Positions 33,795 to 42,677 of a stretch of 64,000 nt of DNA are shown here, in pieces; position 1 is the stretch's first letter; every line of letters begins with the position of its first letter. The DNA is from an uncultured Ruminococcus sp. (GTDB lineage Bacteria; Bacillota; Clostridia; Oscillospirales; Ruminococcaceae): assembly GCA_902788785.1 (NCBI GenBank), contig CADALT010000002.1, positions 6,017 through 70,016 on the forward strand, in the 5' to 3' direction. Made by a program: the position numbers and the translations under genes. The notes below the pieces were generated by a model. It was not told the DNA's origin. It saw only the letters and a list, made by a program, of their open reading frames with translations, and did no database searches.

Positions 33795-35735
33795 ATGCTG
33801 GTAAAAATTGAGCATTTGTATAAATATTTTAACGGCGAACCGCTGCTGAAAGATATAAACCTGACCATCGAGGACCACGAGGCTGTGGGGCTTATCGGTG
33901 TGAACGGGTGCGGAAAATCGACACTTTTGAACATACTCATGGGCGATCTGGGTTTTGATAAAACGGCGGACGGACTTGGCTCGGTGGAGGTGTCATCAAA
34001 CTGCACCATCGGTTTTCTGAGGCAGAACAGCGGTCTTGAAAGTACGGCGACTATCGATGAGGAGCTGCACAAGGCTTTTGACAAGCTTATTTCCGTAAGA
34101 AAGCGCATGGATGAGCTTGAACAGCAGATGACTGAGCTGGCAGGGGCTGAGCTGGAGATGGTCAGTGCCGAGTATGCGGAGCTTTCGGCTTATTTTGAGG
34201 CTAATGACGGCTACCGCATAGATGTGAACATCAGCCGTATATTAAATGGTATGGGCTTTGGTGATGTGCCGAGGGACAGGGTGATATCCTCGCTTTCGGG
34301 CGGCGAAAAGACCAGACTTGCGCTGGCGAAGCTGCTGCTGGAAAATCCCGACCTGCTTATACTGGATGAGCCCACCAACCATCTGGACTTTATGACCCTG
34401 ATGTGGCTGGAGGATTACCTGAAGACCTATAAAGGCTCCATACTCATAGTTTCCCACGACAGGTATTTCCTGAACAAGGTCTGTTCCAGGATATGCGAGA
34501 TAGAGCTGGGCAGGCTGACTTCGTACAAGGGCGGATATTCCGCATACCTTGTGCAGAAAAAGCATAACTCCGAAAGACAGCTGAAAGAATGGGAAGCTCA
34601 GCAGGAGGAGATCAAGAAGCTTGAAGAGTACATAGCCAAGAACAAGGTCAGGGCTTCGACGGCGAAGATGGCTAAGTCAAGGCAGCATATGCTTGACCGC
34701 ATCGAGCTCATCGACAAGCCGCTGATGTTCACCCGTCCCCCGAAGATACAGCTGGAGTACGATATTGAGCCTACCAAGGATATATTGAAGGTCATCGACT
34801 GTCCGCTGACAGTGGGTGAGGGCGAGAGCAGGAAGACCCTGATAAACAGTCTTGATCTGCACATACGCAGGGGCGAACACGCCGCTATCATCGGCTCGAA
34901 CGGCATCGGCAAGACCTCGGTGCTGAAAATGATACAGGGGCTTATCCCCCACGAGAGGGGAAACATCGTATGGGGCGGCAATATCAAGACCGCTTACTTT
35001 GAGCAGGAGCATAATATACTGCATAAGAACAAGACCGTCATCGACGAGCTGATGGACCGTTTCCCGTCCATGACCCCTGCGGAGGCAAGGAAGGCGCTGG
35101 GGGCGGTACTGCTGACGGGCGAGGACGTTTTCAAGCAGATATCTGTTCTTAGCGGCGGCGAGAGGGCGAAGCTGTGTTTTGCAATAATGGCAAACACTCG
35201 TGGCAACGTGCTGATACTGGACGAGCCCACGAACCATCTTGACCTGAACACCAAGGAAGTACTGGAGGATGTGCTGGCGGAATTCAAAGGGACGATAATA
35301 CTGGTATCCCATGACAGATACCTGATAAACAAGGTGGCAGACCGCATCATCGAGCTTAAAGCGGACGAGGTGAACCTGTTCGAGGGCAACTTCGACAGCT
35401 ACTCCGAAGCGGTAAGGGCTATGCAGCAGACTGCGGCGGAGGCGGAAGCTGTCCGCAGGCGGGCAGAAGCTGAAGCGGCACGCCGTGAGCAGAAGGAGAT
35501 AAGCTACCGTTCCAAGGAACAGCGTGCGCTTGATGCAAAGCGCAGGGCAAGGGTCAAGGAACTGGAAGAGCTCATCGAAAAGGCTGAGGAGGATATAGCT
35601 GTGCTTGAGGGCGAGATAGCATCGCCCGAGGTCGGGGCGGACTACGAGCTGATGACAGAAAAATGCAGTCAGCTGGAGGCGCTGAGAAATTCGCTTGATG
35701 AGATGATGGAAGAATGGGCTGAACTTTCAGAATGA
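33795..35735 (+). CDS. ABC-F family ATPase (Uup/YdiF-like)
   Basis: A 646-residue protein with two ABC ATPase domains and no membrane segments. Walker A motifs GVNGCGKSTLL (about 36) and GSNGIGKTSVL (about 365), signature SLSGGEKTRL and VLSGGERAKL, Walker B LLILDEPTNHLDF and VLILDEPTNHLDL. The inter-domain linker (about 235-315) and a C-terminal coiled coil rich in Glu/Arg (about 545-640) fit translation-acting ABC-F factors. ATG 33795 is preferred over ATG 33780 since GAGGAAG precedes it. Antibiotic protection or a translation role cannot be told apart. Confidence 0.95.
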   Translation: MLVKIEHLYKYFNGEPLLKDINLTIEDHEAVGLIGVNGCGKSTLLNILMGDLGFDKTADGLGSVEVSSNCTIGFLRQNSGLESTATIDEELHKAFDKLISVRKRMDELEQQMTELAGAELEMVSAEYAELSAYFEANDGYRIDVNISRILNGMGFGDVPRDRVISSLSGGEKTRLALAKLLLENPDLLILDEPTNHLDFMTLMWLEDYLKTYKGSILIVSHDRYFLNKVCSRICEIELGRLTSYKGGYSAYLVQKKHNSERQLKEWEAQQEEIKKLEEYIAKNKVRASTAKMAKSRQHMLDRIELIDKPLMFTRPPKIQLEYDIEPTKDILKVIDCPLTVGEGESRKTLINSLDLHIRRGEHAAIIGSNGIGKTSVLKMIQGLIPHERGNIVWGGNIKTAYFEQEHNILHKNKTVIDELMDRFPSMTPAEARKALGAVLLTGEDVFKQISVLSGGERAKLCFAIMANTRGNVLILDEPTNHLDLNTKEVLEDVLAEFKGTIILVSHDRYLINKVADRIIELKADEVNLFEGNFDSYSEAVRAMQQTAAEAEAVRRRAEAEAARREQKEISYRSKEQRALDAKRRARVKELEELIEKAEEDIAVLEGEIASPEVGADYELMTEKCSQLEALRNSLDEMMEEWAELSE

Positions 35736-35749
35736 TATAAGGCAAGGAA

Positions 35750-35787
35750 AAAGCAGGCACCTGTGCGTAAAGTGCCTGCTTTTTTTG
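35750..35787 (+). terminator. Intrinsic terminator of the ABC-F gene
   Basis: AAAGCAGGCAC and GTGCCTGCTTT form an 11-base-pair stem, followed by seven Ts. Confidence 0.92.
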
Positions 35788-35814
35788 ACCCTCTCACATG
35801 GAAAACAAGAGGGC

Positions 35815-37752
35815 TTATTTAGGAGGTTCGGTATTATCGCCTTGTATGAGGGCGATAAAATCACGCTTTGATATGGGTTTCGAGAAGAGGAAACCCTGGA
35901 CGTAGTCCACATTAAGCTCTTTGAGCATATCGAGCTGATGCTCGGTCTCAACGCCCTCGACCAGTATCTTGCGGCGCATCTGCTGGATCATCTTGACGCT
36001 GAATTCAAGTATGGTCTTGCCGAGGCTGTTCTTTTCGGCGCTCCAGAGAATGCTCCTGTCTATTTTGATGGTGTCGAAATCAAGTCGGAATATGGACTGC
36101 ATATTTGAATAGCCCGTGCCGTAGTCGTCCATGGAGAACTTGAAGCCCTGCTTTTTCAGGGACCTTACCATACGGCTCAGCACGCTGTAGTCGTTGGCTG
36201 ATATGGACTCGGTTATCTCGAAGTTTATGAAGTTCTTCGGGACATCGTATTCCTCGACTATCATGTTGATATGCTCGGCGAATGTGGGCTGCATACACTG
36301 TATCACCGAGAGGTTGACGTTTATGCAGTCCATGTTGCAGGACTGGGGTATGCCTGTTTTTATAAACTTGCAGACCTCACGCAGCACGAAATCGTCCACC
36401 TCGTCGATAAGGCCTATCTGCTCGGCTATGGGTATGAATTCCTCGGGGAAGAGGTTGCCCAGTTCATCGTCATGGAGCCTTATCAGCGCCTCTGCACCGT
36501 GGAGCTTATGGGGCTTGACGTAGTAGGTGGGCTGGTAGAATACCTCGAAGTTGCCCTCTTTAAGACCCTTGGTCAGGGCACTTTCGATTGCTGCACGCCT
36601 GAGCAGGTAGTCAAGGTCGGAGCCTGTAAGGATATTGGTCTCGGTCTTTTTGGGCACGGGACTGTCTGCCATATACATAGCGTCATTGACGGTCTTTATC
36701 CTGCCCGGTACATCTGCCGCCATCAGCATGACTTTCAGGGGGATATCGTTATCGGCTATTTTCCAGGGCTGTTCAAAGCGTTCGGCAATGGTGCCTGCCA
36801 GCCACACAGCCTTCTGTTCGTCGGCATCCATCATGGTTATCATGAAGGTGTCGGGGTTAGTGGAATAGATATAATATCTGGGCATCAGAGTTTTAAGATA
36901 CTCCGACACCATGCGTGTGAGCTCATCGGTATTCTCAGAGCCTGTGGCACGCTTGATTATATCGGTGTTGACTATCTTGATGCACAGCAGATAGAGCTTT
37001 CTGCCGCTGCCGATATAGGTATGCACATCGGAGATCAGGGCACGTCGGTTATATATGCCCATGCCGCTGTCCATACGGTCATCTTCGATCTCGATGGAGA
37101 TCATAACGCCCAGCAGGGCTACGGATTCAGCCATAAGTTCGCTCCTGATGCGGATATTCAACAGCTGTATCACCAGACCTGCGATGACGATGCAGAAGAA
37201 GTATATCATTGCCGCCTTGCGCTTTGAATTGAGGGTGCGCCAGGAGAACATCAGCATGAACACTGCCAGCGCCAGATAGAATGCGCCCGAAAGATAAATA
37301 AGCATTTCGCCCCAGTTGCGGCGGAACTCCATATTCTTATCATAATAGTATACCCAGTTGGTCAGGTGGTTAAGAAAAACTAAAAGCTCGGTGACCACGA
37401 AGGGTATCGTACTGAGGATATACCGTGTTTTATGGTTTTTGATGCTAAGACCGCAGACGACTATAACATAGAAGAAGAACACGGGGGCAAGCATATTATG
37501 GAAGATGAAATATGACCACTGCCCGAAGCGCATTATCGCCGCTGTGGTGGCAGAACTGAATTTAAGATCCTCAGCAAGTACGGTGATTATCTGTGAGAGA
37601 CAGTTGAGGGTCATCAGTGTTAGAAGCCCCATATATATCTTATTCTGCAATTTATCTGTACGCTGCTGCAGCAATGTGAAGGTGATGCCTGTTACAGCGA
37701 TCACGAGTGCAGCCAGGTAGAATTCACAATTGAACAGGGTCGTATATGACAT
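35815..37752 (-). CDS. Membrane-bound cyclic di-GMP phosphodiesterase (degenerate GGDEF plus EAL)
   Basis: A 645-residue protein. Residues 1 to about 230 form about seven membrane segments. A GGDEF-like domain follows (about 245-370) in which the GGDEF signature is lost (YSTNPDTFM at that place), so it is likely regulatory. The EAL domain (about 390-640) keeps the key residues in GAEALIRL, NVNLSVIQCMQ, FINFEITES, MDDYGTGYSNMQ, IKIDRSIL and LVEGVETEHQL. It should hydrolyse c-di-GMP. Start 37752 is chosen for the GGAGGGATATC upstream; an open frame extends to 37848. The sensed signal is unknown. Confidence 0.93.
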   Translation of the reverse strand: MSYTTLFNCEFYLAALVIAVTGITFTLLQQRTDKLQNKIYMGLLTLMTLNCLSQIITVLAEDLKFSSATTAAIMRFGQWSYFIFHNMLAPVFFFYVIVVCGLSIKNHKTRYILSTIPFVVTELLVFLNHLTNWVYYYDKNMEFRRNWGEMLIYLSGAFYLALAVFMLMFSWRTLNSKRKAAMIYFFCIVIAGLVIQLLNIRIRSELMAESVALLGVMISIEIEDDRMDSGMGIYNRRALISDVHTYIGSGRKLYLLCIKIVNTDIIKRATGSENTDELTRMVSEYLKTLMPRYYIYSTNPDTFMITMMDADEQKAVWLAGTIAERFEQPWKIADNDIPLKVMLMAADVPGRIKTVNDAMYMADSPVPKKTETNILTGSDLDYLLRRAAIESALTKGLKEGNFEVFYQPTYYVKPHKLHGAEALIRLHDDELGNLFPEEFIPIAEQIGLIDEVDDFVLREVCKFIKTGIPQSCNMDCINVNLSVIQCMQPTFAEHINMIVEEYDVPKNFINFEITESISANDYSVLSRMVRSLKKQGFKFSMDDYGTGYSNMQSIFRLDFDTIKIDRSILWSAEKNSLGKTILEFSVKMIQQMRRKILVEGVETEHQLDMLKELNVDYVQGFLFSKPISKRDFIALIQGDNTEPPK

Positions 37753-37950
37753 GATATCCCTCCTATCCTGCGGTATTACCATATTACTTGAATAGATTAT
37801 AACACATTTACAATAAAATTGCAACAAGTAAATCAAATTATTATGCATACCTTACAATTTCAGGGTGCGTTCTATGTGCGATTTGAAGAAAGGAAATGTC
37901 AATAATGGAAATATCGGGCAAAAACGGTGATGATAATACTATATAAAATA

Positions 37951-37986
37951 TGCCCCGAGGTGATCGGACAATGATCGCTTCGGGGC
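37951..37986. terminator. Bidirectional hairpin after the 114-residue gene
   Basis: GCCCCGA and TCGGGGC form the base of a longer imperfect stem with inner GATC/GATC, followed by T-rich DNA on both sides. Confidence 0.75.
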
Positions 37987-37996
37987 TTGTGTTTTT

Positions 37997-38341
37997 TTAT
38001 TTTGCTTCGGACTGCCATTCCTGGTTCCAGTTCTTTTTATCACGTTCAACGTCCAGTTTTGCACGCATCTGCACTATCTTATCATCGAGCTTATTGACGA
38101 GTTTAGTTACGTCCTCGACATTGAAGCCGCTGCTTCTGGCGGCACGCAGCCTGCGCTTTTTGTAGGGTTCGGGCTTATGATACTCTTTGCCCCAACCTTT
38201 GAGCTGCCAAGCCTCTTCGAGGGCTTTATACTCGGTCATCATAGATGACAGCAGAGTGAGTACATCTCTCATCTCATAGCCGCTGCCGAACTCCTCACGC
38301 AAAGTATGCACCTCGTCGGGGAGATTTTTTATACTGAACAT
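37997..38341 (-). CDS. Small basic coiled-coil protein, 114 residues
   Basis: A 114-residue hydrophilic protein, not recognised. Residues 10-45 and 75-100 look helical (LTLLSSMMTEYKALEEAW, DVTKLVNKLDDKIVQMRAKL); the middle is basic (YKKRRLRAARSSGF). It may bind nucleic acid or act as an adaptor. AAAAGGAGG precedes the start. The promoter upstream is near consensus and carries a LacI-type palindrome just after the transcription start, so the gene is probably repressible. It borders the phage-derived cassette but faces away from it. Confidence 0.75.
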   Translation of the reverse strand: MFSIKNLPDEVHTLREEFGSGYEMRDVLTLLSSMMTEYKALEEAWQLKGWGKEYHKPEPYKKRRLRAARSSGFNVEDVTKLVNKLDDKIVQMRAKLDVERDKKNWNQEWQSEAK

Positions 38342-38367
38342 TGCTTATGCCTCCTTTTTACATGGAC

Positions 38368-38379
38368 GTAAACGTTTAC
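38368..38379. promoter_or_regulatory. LacI-family-type operator
   Basis: GTAAACGTTTAC is a perfect 12-base palindrome with the central AACGTT typical of LacI/CcpA-family sites. It lies about 4-15 bases after the predicted transcription start of the minus-strand 114-residue gene, where a bound repressor would block transcription. Confidence 0.65.
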
Positions 38380-38389
38380 TTCAAATACA

Positions 38390-38418
38390 ATTATAACACG
38401 GGTACAGGCGATTTTCAA
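38390..38418 (-). promoter_or_regulatory. Promoter of the 114-residue gene
   Basis: On the minus strand TTGAAA (38418-38413), 17 bases, TATAAT (38395-38390). Confidence 0.8.
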
Positions 38419-38659
38419 GGGGATAGGATTATTTTTGCTTTCTTTTTACATTTGGAAGATGTTGGAGATATTCCTTGTAGGAAACCACAGAAAACGGGTG
38501 CAGAGGCTGTACAAATTCACGATTTAAGATTTAATCAAGACATATTTTATTTAAAGTTGTACGTTTTCGTACAACTTTTGGGGGTATGGAGGGTGTAAGT
38601 GAAAGGGGTTTTCAAAACGAAGAAAAAAACGATGATGATTTAGGAAAGGGTGATGCTTA
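38419..38659. other. Leader region of the phage-derived cassette
   Basis: No gene is seen in this stretch. It is AT-rich and holds an 11-base-pair hairpin (AAAGTTGTACG at 38553-38563 with CGTACAACTTT at 38568-38578, loop TTTT) which could be an operator or terminator of leftward or upstream transcription. I see no good promoter for the terminase genes. Confidence 0.5.
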
Positions 38660-39133
38660 TTGGAACTTAACAAGAGATTGTTCGCAAAGGTGTTCGTAAG
38701 GACACGAAACGGTTCGGAGACAGCGGTGAGGCTGGGGGCACAGCCCGAGAACGCAAAACTCATCGAGGCTGAACTGCTGGCGGATCCAAACGTCAAAAAA
38801 GCCATACGTAAACTCGACAAGGAGGACGTGCAGACACTGTGCTATGTAAAAACAGGTCTTTCACGGCTTGCCTTCGGCAGTATCAACGAGGCTGCGGCGC
38901 TGGTGTTCGCAGATGAGGTCAGCAGGGATGAGATACTGAAAGCGGACTTGTTCAATGTATCTGAACTAAAGAGGATCAAGGGCGGCGGTGTTGAGATGAA
39001 GTTCTTTGACAGGCAGAAAGCGCTGGAAAAGCTGGTGGAACTCGACCCCGATCTGAGGGAAGTCTCGGCGGCGCAGGAGTTTTTGAATGCGGTGTACGGG
39101 TCGGACGACGAAACGGGCGGTGATATGGAATGA
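38660..39133 (+). CDS. Phage terminase small subunit
   Basis: A 157-residue DNA-packaging recognition protein of the Terminase_2 type. The N-terminal helix-turn-helix includes TRNGSETAVRLGAQPENAKLIEAELLADPNVKKAIRKL. It starts with TTG at 38660 after GGAAAGGG. Its stop overlaps the start of the large subunit (ATGATG), which identifies it by position as well. The C-terminus is acidic, as in partners that dock on the large subunit. It marks the left end of the phage cassette. Confidence 0.85.
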   Translation: MELNKRLFAKVFVRTRNGSETAVRLGAQPENAKLIEAELLADPNVKKAIRKLDKEDVQTLCYVKTGLSRLAFGSINEAAALVFADEVSRDEILKADLFNVSELKRIKGGGVEMKFFDRQKALEKLVELDPDLREVSAAQEFLNAVYGSDDETGGDME

Positions 39134-40362
39134 TGTTCTCGCAAAAGCAGAGGTTCTTGTTCAGATGGTGGAAAAGCAAGAAGTACAGGGGCTACGACGG
39201 CATAATCTGTGATGGTGCGGTGAGGTCGGGGAAGACCTCGTGCATGGGAATGAGTTTCATTTTATGGGCGATGCTGGGTTTCGATAAACAGAACTTCGGG
39301 CTTTGCGGCAAGACAATGATCTCACTTAGGAGAAATCTGGTGACGGACCTGAAACGGCGCTGTGCGGACATAGGTATCTCCGTCAGGGAGAACATGACGA
39401 AAAACTATCTTGATGTGACCCTGGGGCGAAAATCTAACAGATTTTATCTGTTCGGCGGAAAGGACGAGAGTTCGGCTTCGCTGATACAGGGTGTGACGCT
39501 GGCGGGGATACTGATGGACGAGGTGGCACTGATGCCACGGAGTTTTGTGGAACAGGCGGTGGCGAGGTGTTCGGTGACGGGGGCGAAGCTATGGTTCAAC
39601 TGCAACCCCGATAATCCCTACCACTGGTTCAAGCGTGAGTGGATAAACAAGGCGGAGGAGAAAAAGCTGATATACCTGCATTTTGACCTGAAGGACAATC
39701 CATCGCTGGGCAAAGAGGTGATAAACAGGTATGCAAGGCTTTACTCGGGGGCGTTTTACGAGAGGTTCGTGCTGGGCAGATGGACGGCGGCAGAGGGGCT
39801 TATCTACCCGATGTTCAGCGAGAAGCGGCACGTCTGCAAAAATCTGCCGAGGGAGTTCGAGCGATACATCATCAGCTGTGACTACGGCACGGTGAACCCA
39901 TCAAGCTTCGGGCTGTGGGGGCTTAGCGGCGGCAGGTGGTACAGGGTGAGGGAGTATTACTACGACTCGGTCAAGGAGGGCACACGCCGCACGGACGAGG
40001 AACACTATACGGGTCTGGAGGAACTGGCAGAGGGGGTGAATGTGGGATTTGTGGTATGTGACCCGTCGGCGGCATCGTTCATACAGTGCATCAGGCGGCA
40101 CGGGAAGTTCAGGGTAAAACAGGCGAACAACGATGTTATCTCGGGGATAAGGCGGACGCAGGACTTCATAAGGGACGGCAGGCTGATGATACACGAAAGC
40201 TGCAAGGACATACTCAGGGAGTTTACGCTGTACCGCTGGGACGAAGGTGCAGGCAGAGACTGCCCCATAAAGGAATACGACCATGCCATGGACGACATGA
40301 GGTACTTTGTGGGTGCAGTGGACGATGACGAGTGCTTGGGGTTTGCGGCGATTAGTGTGTGA
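39130..40362 (+). CDS. Phage terminase large subunit
   Basis: A 410-residue packaging ATPase-nuclease, PBSX/XtmB type. The Walker A is GAVRSGKTSCMGM near residue 30-42, the Walker B-like GILMDEVALMP near 130, coupling CNPDNPYHWFK, and nuclease Asp residues in IISCDYGTVNPSSF and EYDHAMDDMRYFV. It cuts and pumps DNA through the portal. The length is normal, and no frameshift or stop is seen, so it is probably functional. It overlaps the small subunit by 4 bases. Confidence 0.95.
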   Translation: MMFSQKQRFLFRWWKSKKYRGYDGIICDGAVRSGKTSCMGMSFILWAMLGFDKQNFGLCGKTMISLRRNLVTDLKRRCADIGISVRENMTKNYLDVTLGRKSNRFYLFGGKDESSASLIQGVTLAGILMDEVALMPRSFVEQAVARCSVTGAKLWFNCNPDNPYHWFKREWINKAEEKKLIYLHFDLKDNPSLGKEVINRYARLYSGAFYERFVLGRWTAAEGLIYPMFSEKRHVCKNLPREFERYIISCDYGTVNPSSFGLWGLSGGRWYRVREYYYDSVKEGTRRTDEEHYTGLEELAEGVNVGFVVCDPSAASFIQCIRRHGKFRVKQANNDVISGIRRTQDFIRDGRLMIHESCKDILREFTLYRWDEGAGRDCPIKEYDHAMDDMRYFVGAVDDDECLGFAAISV

Positions 40363-40390
40363 CAAGAGGGAATGAGAACAGGAGGTATGT

Positions 40391-41560
40391 ATGAGATTTT
40401 TCGGAAAAAGGAATGATGTGGAAAAGCACGTCAGGAGCGTATTTTCTGCAGAACGGGAGGAAAGCCCTTTCAGGCTGGCGGCTGATGACGGCATACTGGA
40501 AAGCGGTATCTACGACGGGCTGAGGGCTTGTGTACCCGTGATCGACGCTTGTTTCGGGAAGATAATCAGGCTGACGGGGGATTTCAAGGTATATGCCAAT
40601 GATGAGGAATATCAGCAGGAGCTTGAAAATTTCTGCCGTGAGGTGACGGTGGGGATATCGGGCAAGTCGCTGAACACCTTTGCGGATATGTATCTGGACA
40701 GTCTGCTGACCTACGGGCGTGCGGTGGGCAGGGTCATAAAGGACAAGGAGACCATGACGGTCAGGGGAGTGGTCGTGGGGGACAGCAGTATGTTCCGTGT
40801 AAAACAGGGCAAGGGAGAGCTTGACAAGGAGTTCTGCTTTACGGGGAGGGGCAGCGAGATAGAGGTGCCCGAGCCCGAAAGTCTGCTGTATACCACGTTA
40901 AATCCCAGTCCCAGGCACCCCGACGGAGTTTCGATACTGCGTGGACTGCCTGCAATGAGTCAGATACTCATGAGGATATACCAGTGCATCGGGCAGAATT
41001 TCGACAGGGTGGGCAATGTGAGGTACGCTGTGACCTACAAGCCTGCGGAGGACGGCTCGGACAAGCGCTTCGCAAAGGAGAGGGCGCAGGAGATCGCCGA
41101 GGCATGGTCGGACGGAATGCAGAGCGCAAGGAACGGGATAGTCAAGGACTTTATCACGGTGGGAGATGTGGATATCAGGGTGATAGGTGCGGAAAACCAG
41201 CTGATAGACACTCAGGTGCCCGTAAGACAGCTGCTCGAACAGCTAATAGCCAAGTTATCCGTGCCGCCGTTTTTGCTGGGACTGAACTGGTCAACGACGG
41301 AGCGCATGAGCAGTCAGCAGGCGGACATACTGACCAGTGAGCTGGAGTATTACAGAAGGCTGCTGGAACCTGTACTGAGAGATGTGTGCTGCGAATTCCT
41401 GAAAAGCTGCGGTACGGACTGCGGAGTAAGGATAGAGTGGGCAAACATAAATCTACAGGACGAGGAAGCGCTGGCTAGGTCAAGGCTGTACAATGCGCAG
41501 GCGAGAGCGAAGGAGCTTGAAAATGCGCAGCTGGAAAGCCGCTTGGGTCTTAGAGAATAA
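40391..41560 (+). CDS. Phage portal protein
   Basis: A 389-residue portal protein, the dodecameric channel at the capsid vertex. Support includes GLRACVPVIDACFGKIIRLTG near the start, VRYAVTYKPAEDGSDKRF, and the loop SVPPFLLGLNWSTTERMSSQ typical of portal families, then an Asn/Gln-rich helical end. It is shorter than SPP1 gp6 and closer to PBSX XkdE-like or HK97-type portals. AACAGGAGG precedes the start. It follows the terminase by 28 bases. Confidence 0.9.
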   Translation: MRFFGKRNDVEKHVRSVFSAEREESPFRLAADDGILESGIYDGLRACVPVIDACFGKIIRLTGDFKVYANDEEYQQELENFCREVTVGISGKSLNTFADMYLDSLLTYGRAVGRVIKDKETMTVRGVVVGDSSMFRVKQGKGELDKEFCFTGRGSEIEVPEPESLLYTTLNPSPRHPDGVSILRGLPAMSQILMRIYQCIGQNFDRVGNVRYAVTYKPAEDGSDKRFAKERAQEIAEAWSDGMQSARNGIVKDFITVGDVDIRVIGAENQLIDTQVPVRQLLEQLIAKLSVPPFLLGLNWSTTERMSSQQADILTSELEYYRRLLEPVLRDVCCEFLKSCGTDCGVRIEWANINLQDEEALARSRLYNAQARAKELENAQLESRLGLRE

Positions 41561-41571
41561 GGAGGGATACG

Positions 41572-42411
41572 ATGAGTGAGGTAAACATAGGCATCACTAA
41601 GGAGGTCATGGACAAGATAAATGTCCATAGCGTGAGTGAGCTGAAAGCCGAGCAGGTATACTGTTTCAGAGTGCTGCTTTGCGATAATGAGGTAGACAGG
41701 GACTTTGAGAAGTTCACGAGAAAGTCGCTGGAAAAGCTGGCGGAGCTGTTCGTGGGGCGCACGGGCATATTCGACCACAACAATCAGAGCGGCGGTCAGA
41801 CGGCACGCATCTACGAGACAGAAGTGGTGGACTTTCCCGACAAGACCACTGCTGACGGCGAGGTGTATTCGGCGCTGATGGGCTATGCTTACATGGTCAG
41901 GACCGAGCAGAACAAGGCTCTGATAGCGGAGATAGAGGGCGGCATCAAGAAAGAGGTATCCGTGGGATGCTCGGTGAAAAAGCGCATTTGCAGCATATGC
42001 GGTGCTGACGGGGCAAAGGGCGGCTGTTCACACCTGCGTGGGAAGACCTACGGCGGCAGACTGTGTTTTGTGAAGCTTGAAGAACCTGTGGACGCTTACG
42101 AATGGAGCTTTGTGGCTGTGCCTGCACAGAGGGCTGCGGGGGTGACTAAGGTATATGCCGAGGGCGGCAGCGAAGATACCGAGAACCGCAGACTTATGGA
42201 AATGGCTGATGCTGCCTGCGATGAGCTGAGGGCGGATATAATAAGGCTCGGGTGTTTTCTGGGCGGTGAGGCTTATGATGCACAGGGAATGGATATTTAC
42301 GGGCTGATACGTCTGAAGCGGCAGCTGGAGAAGGAGCTTAGAAGCAAAAACTCGGGCGGCAGCCGCAGGGTCAGTGTGAAAAAGGAAGCTGACTTATCAT
42401 TCAAGGTATAG
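41572..42411 (+). CDS. XkdF-like prohead protease/scaffold protein
   Basis: A 279-residue protein matching the place and style of PBSX XkdF and related prohead proteins: VDRDFEKFTRKSLEKLAELF, GRTGIFDHNNQSGGQTARI, EVSVGCSVKKRICSICG and WSFVAVPAQRAAGV. An inserted CSIC...CSH cluster (about 137-153) could bind zinc. A protease role at capsid maturation is likely but I cannot identify the catalytic residues with confidence. The C-terminus is a basic coil (LKRQLEKELRSKNSGGSRR), which may serve as scaffold. Confidence 0.75.
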   Translation: MSEVNIGITKEVMDKINVHSVSELKAEQVYCFRVLLCDNEVDRDFEKFTRKSLEKLAELFVGRTGIFDHNNQSGGQTARIYETEVVDFPDKTTADGEVYSALMGYAYMVRTEQNKALIAEIEGGIKKEVSVGCSVKKRICSICGADGAKGGCSHLRGKTYGGRLCFVKLEEPVDAYEWSFVAVPAQRAAGVTKVYAEGGSEDTENRRLMEMADAACDELRADIIRLGCFLGGEAYDAQGMDIYGLIRLKRQLEKELRSKNSGGSRRVSVKKEADLSFKV

Positions 42412-42677
42412 CGGAGAAACAGGGCGGCTGAGGATATTATCGGGACGGGAGCGATGCAGCACGAAATAACATAAATGTGGTGCGAGGGTGAGCCGCCTTG
42501 GCAGGGGACACTTATGCAGGGCTTTAAGGAAAGCAGGATAGCTGCGTTTAGCAGGAAAGAGAATGGGGCATTTCGGAAAAGGCTGATAAGTGTAGTAAAA
42601 TTTGGATAGTACCGCATCTTTTGAGGTTCTGCCGTGGGGTGCGGTGAAAGATGGACGGCAGAAGAAAGAGAGGAAAT
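42412..42677 (+). other. Gap between XkdF-like gene and capsid gene
   Basis: Some 266 bases without a convincing gene. A 31-codon frame starts at the ATG near 42512 (MQGFKESRIAAFSRKENGAF) but lacks a ribosome site. The DNA is not AT-rich, so it may be a decayed scaffold gene. Confidence 0.35.

Noticed and set aside
36271-37227. 318-codon frame opposite the EAL gene
   Set aside because: Shadow of conserved GGDEF/EAL coding; no ribosome site.
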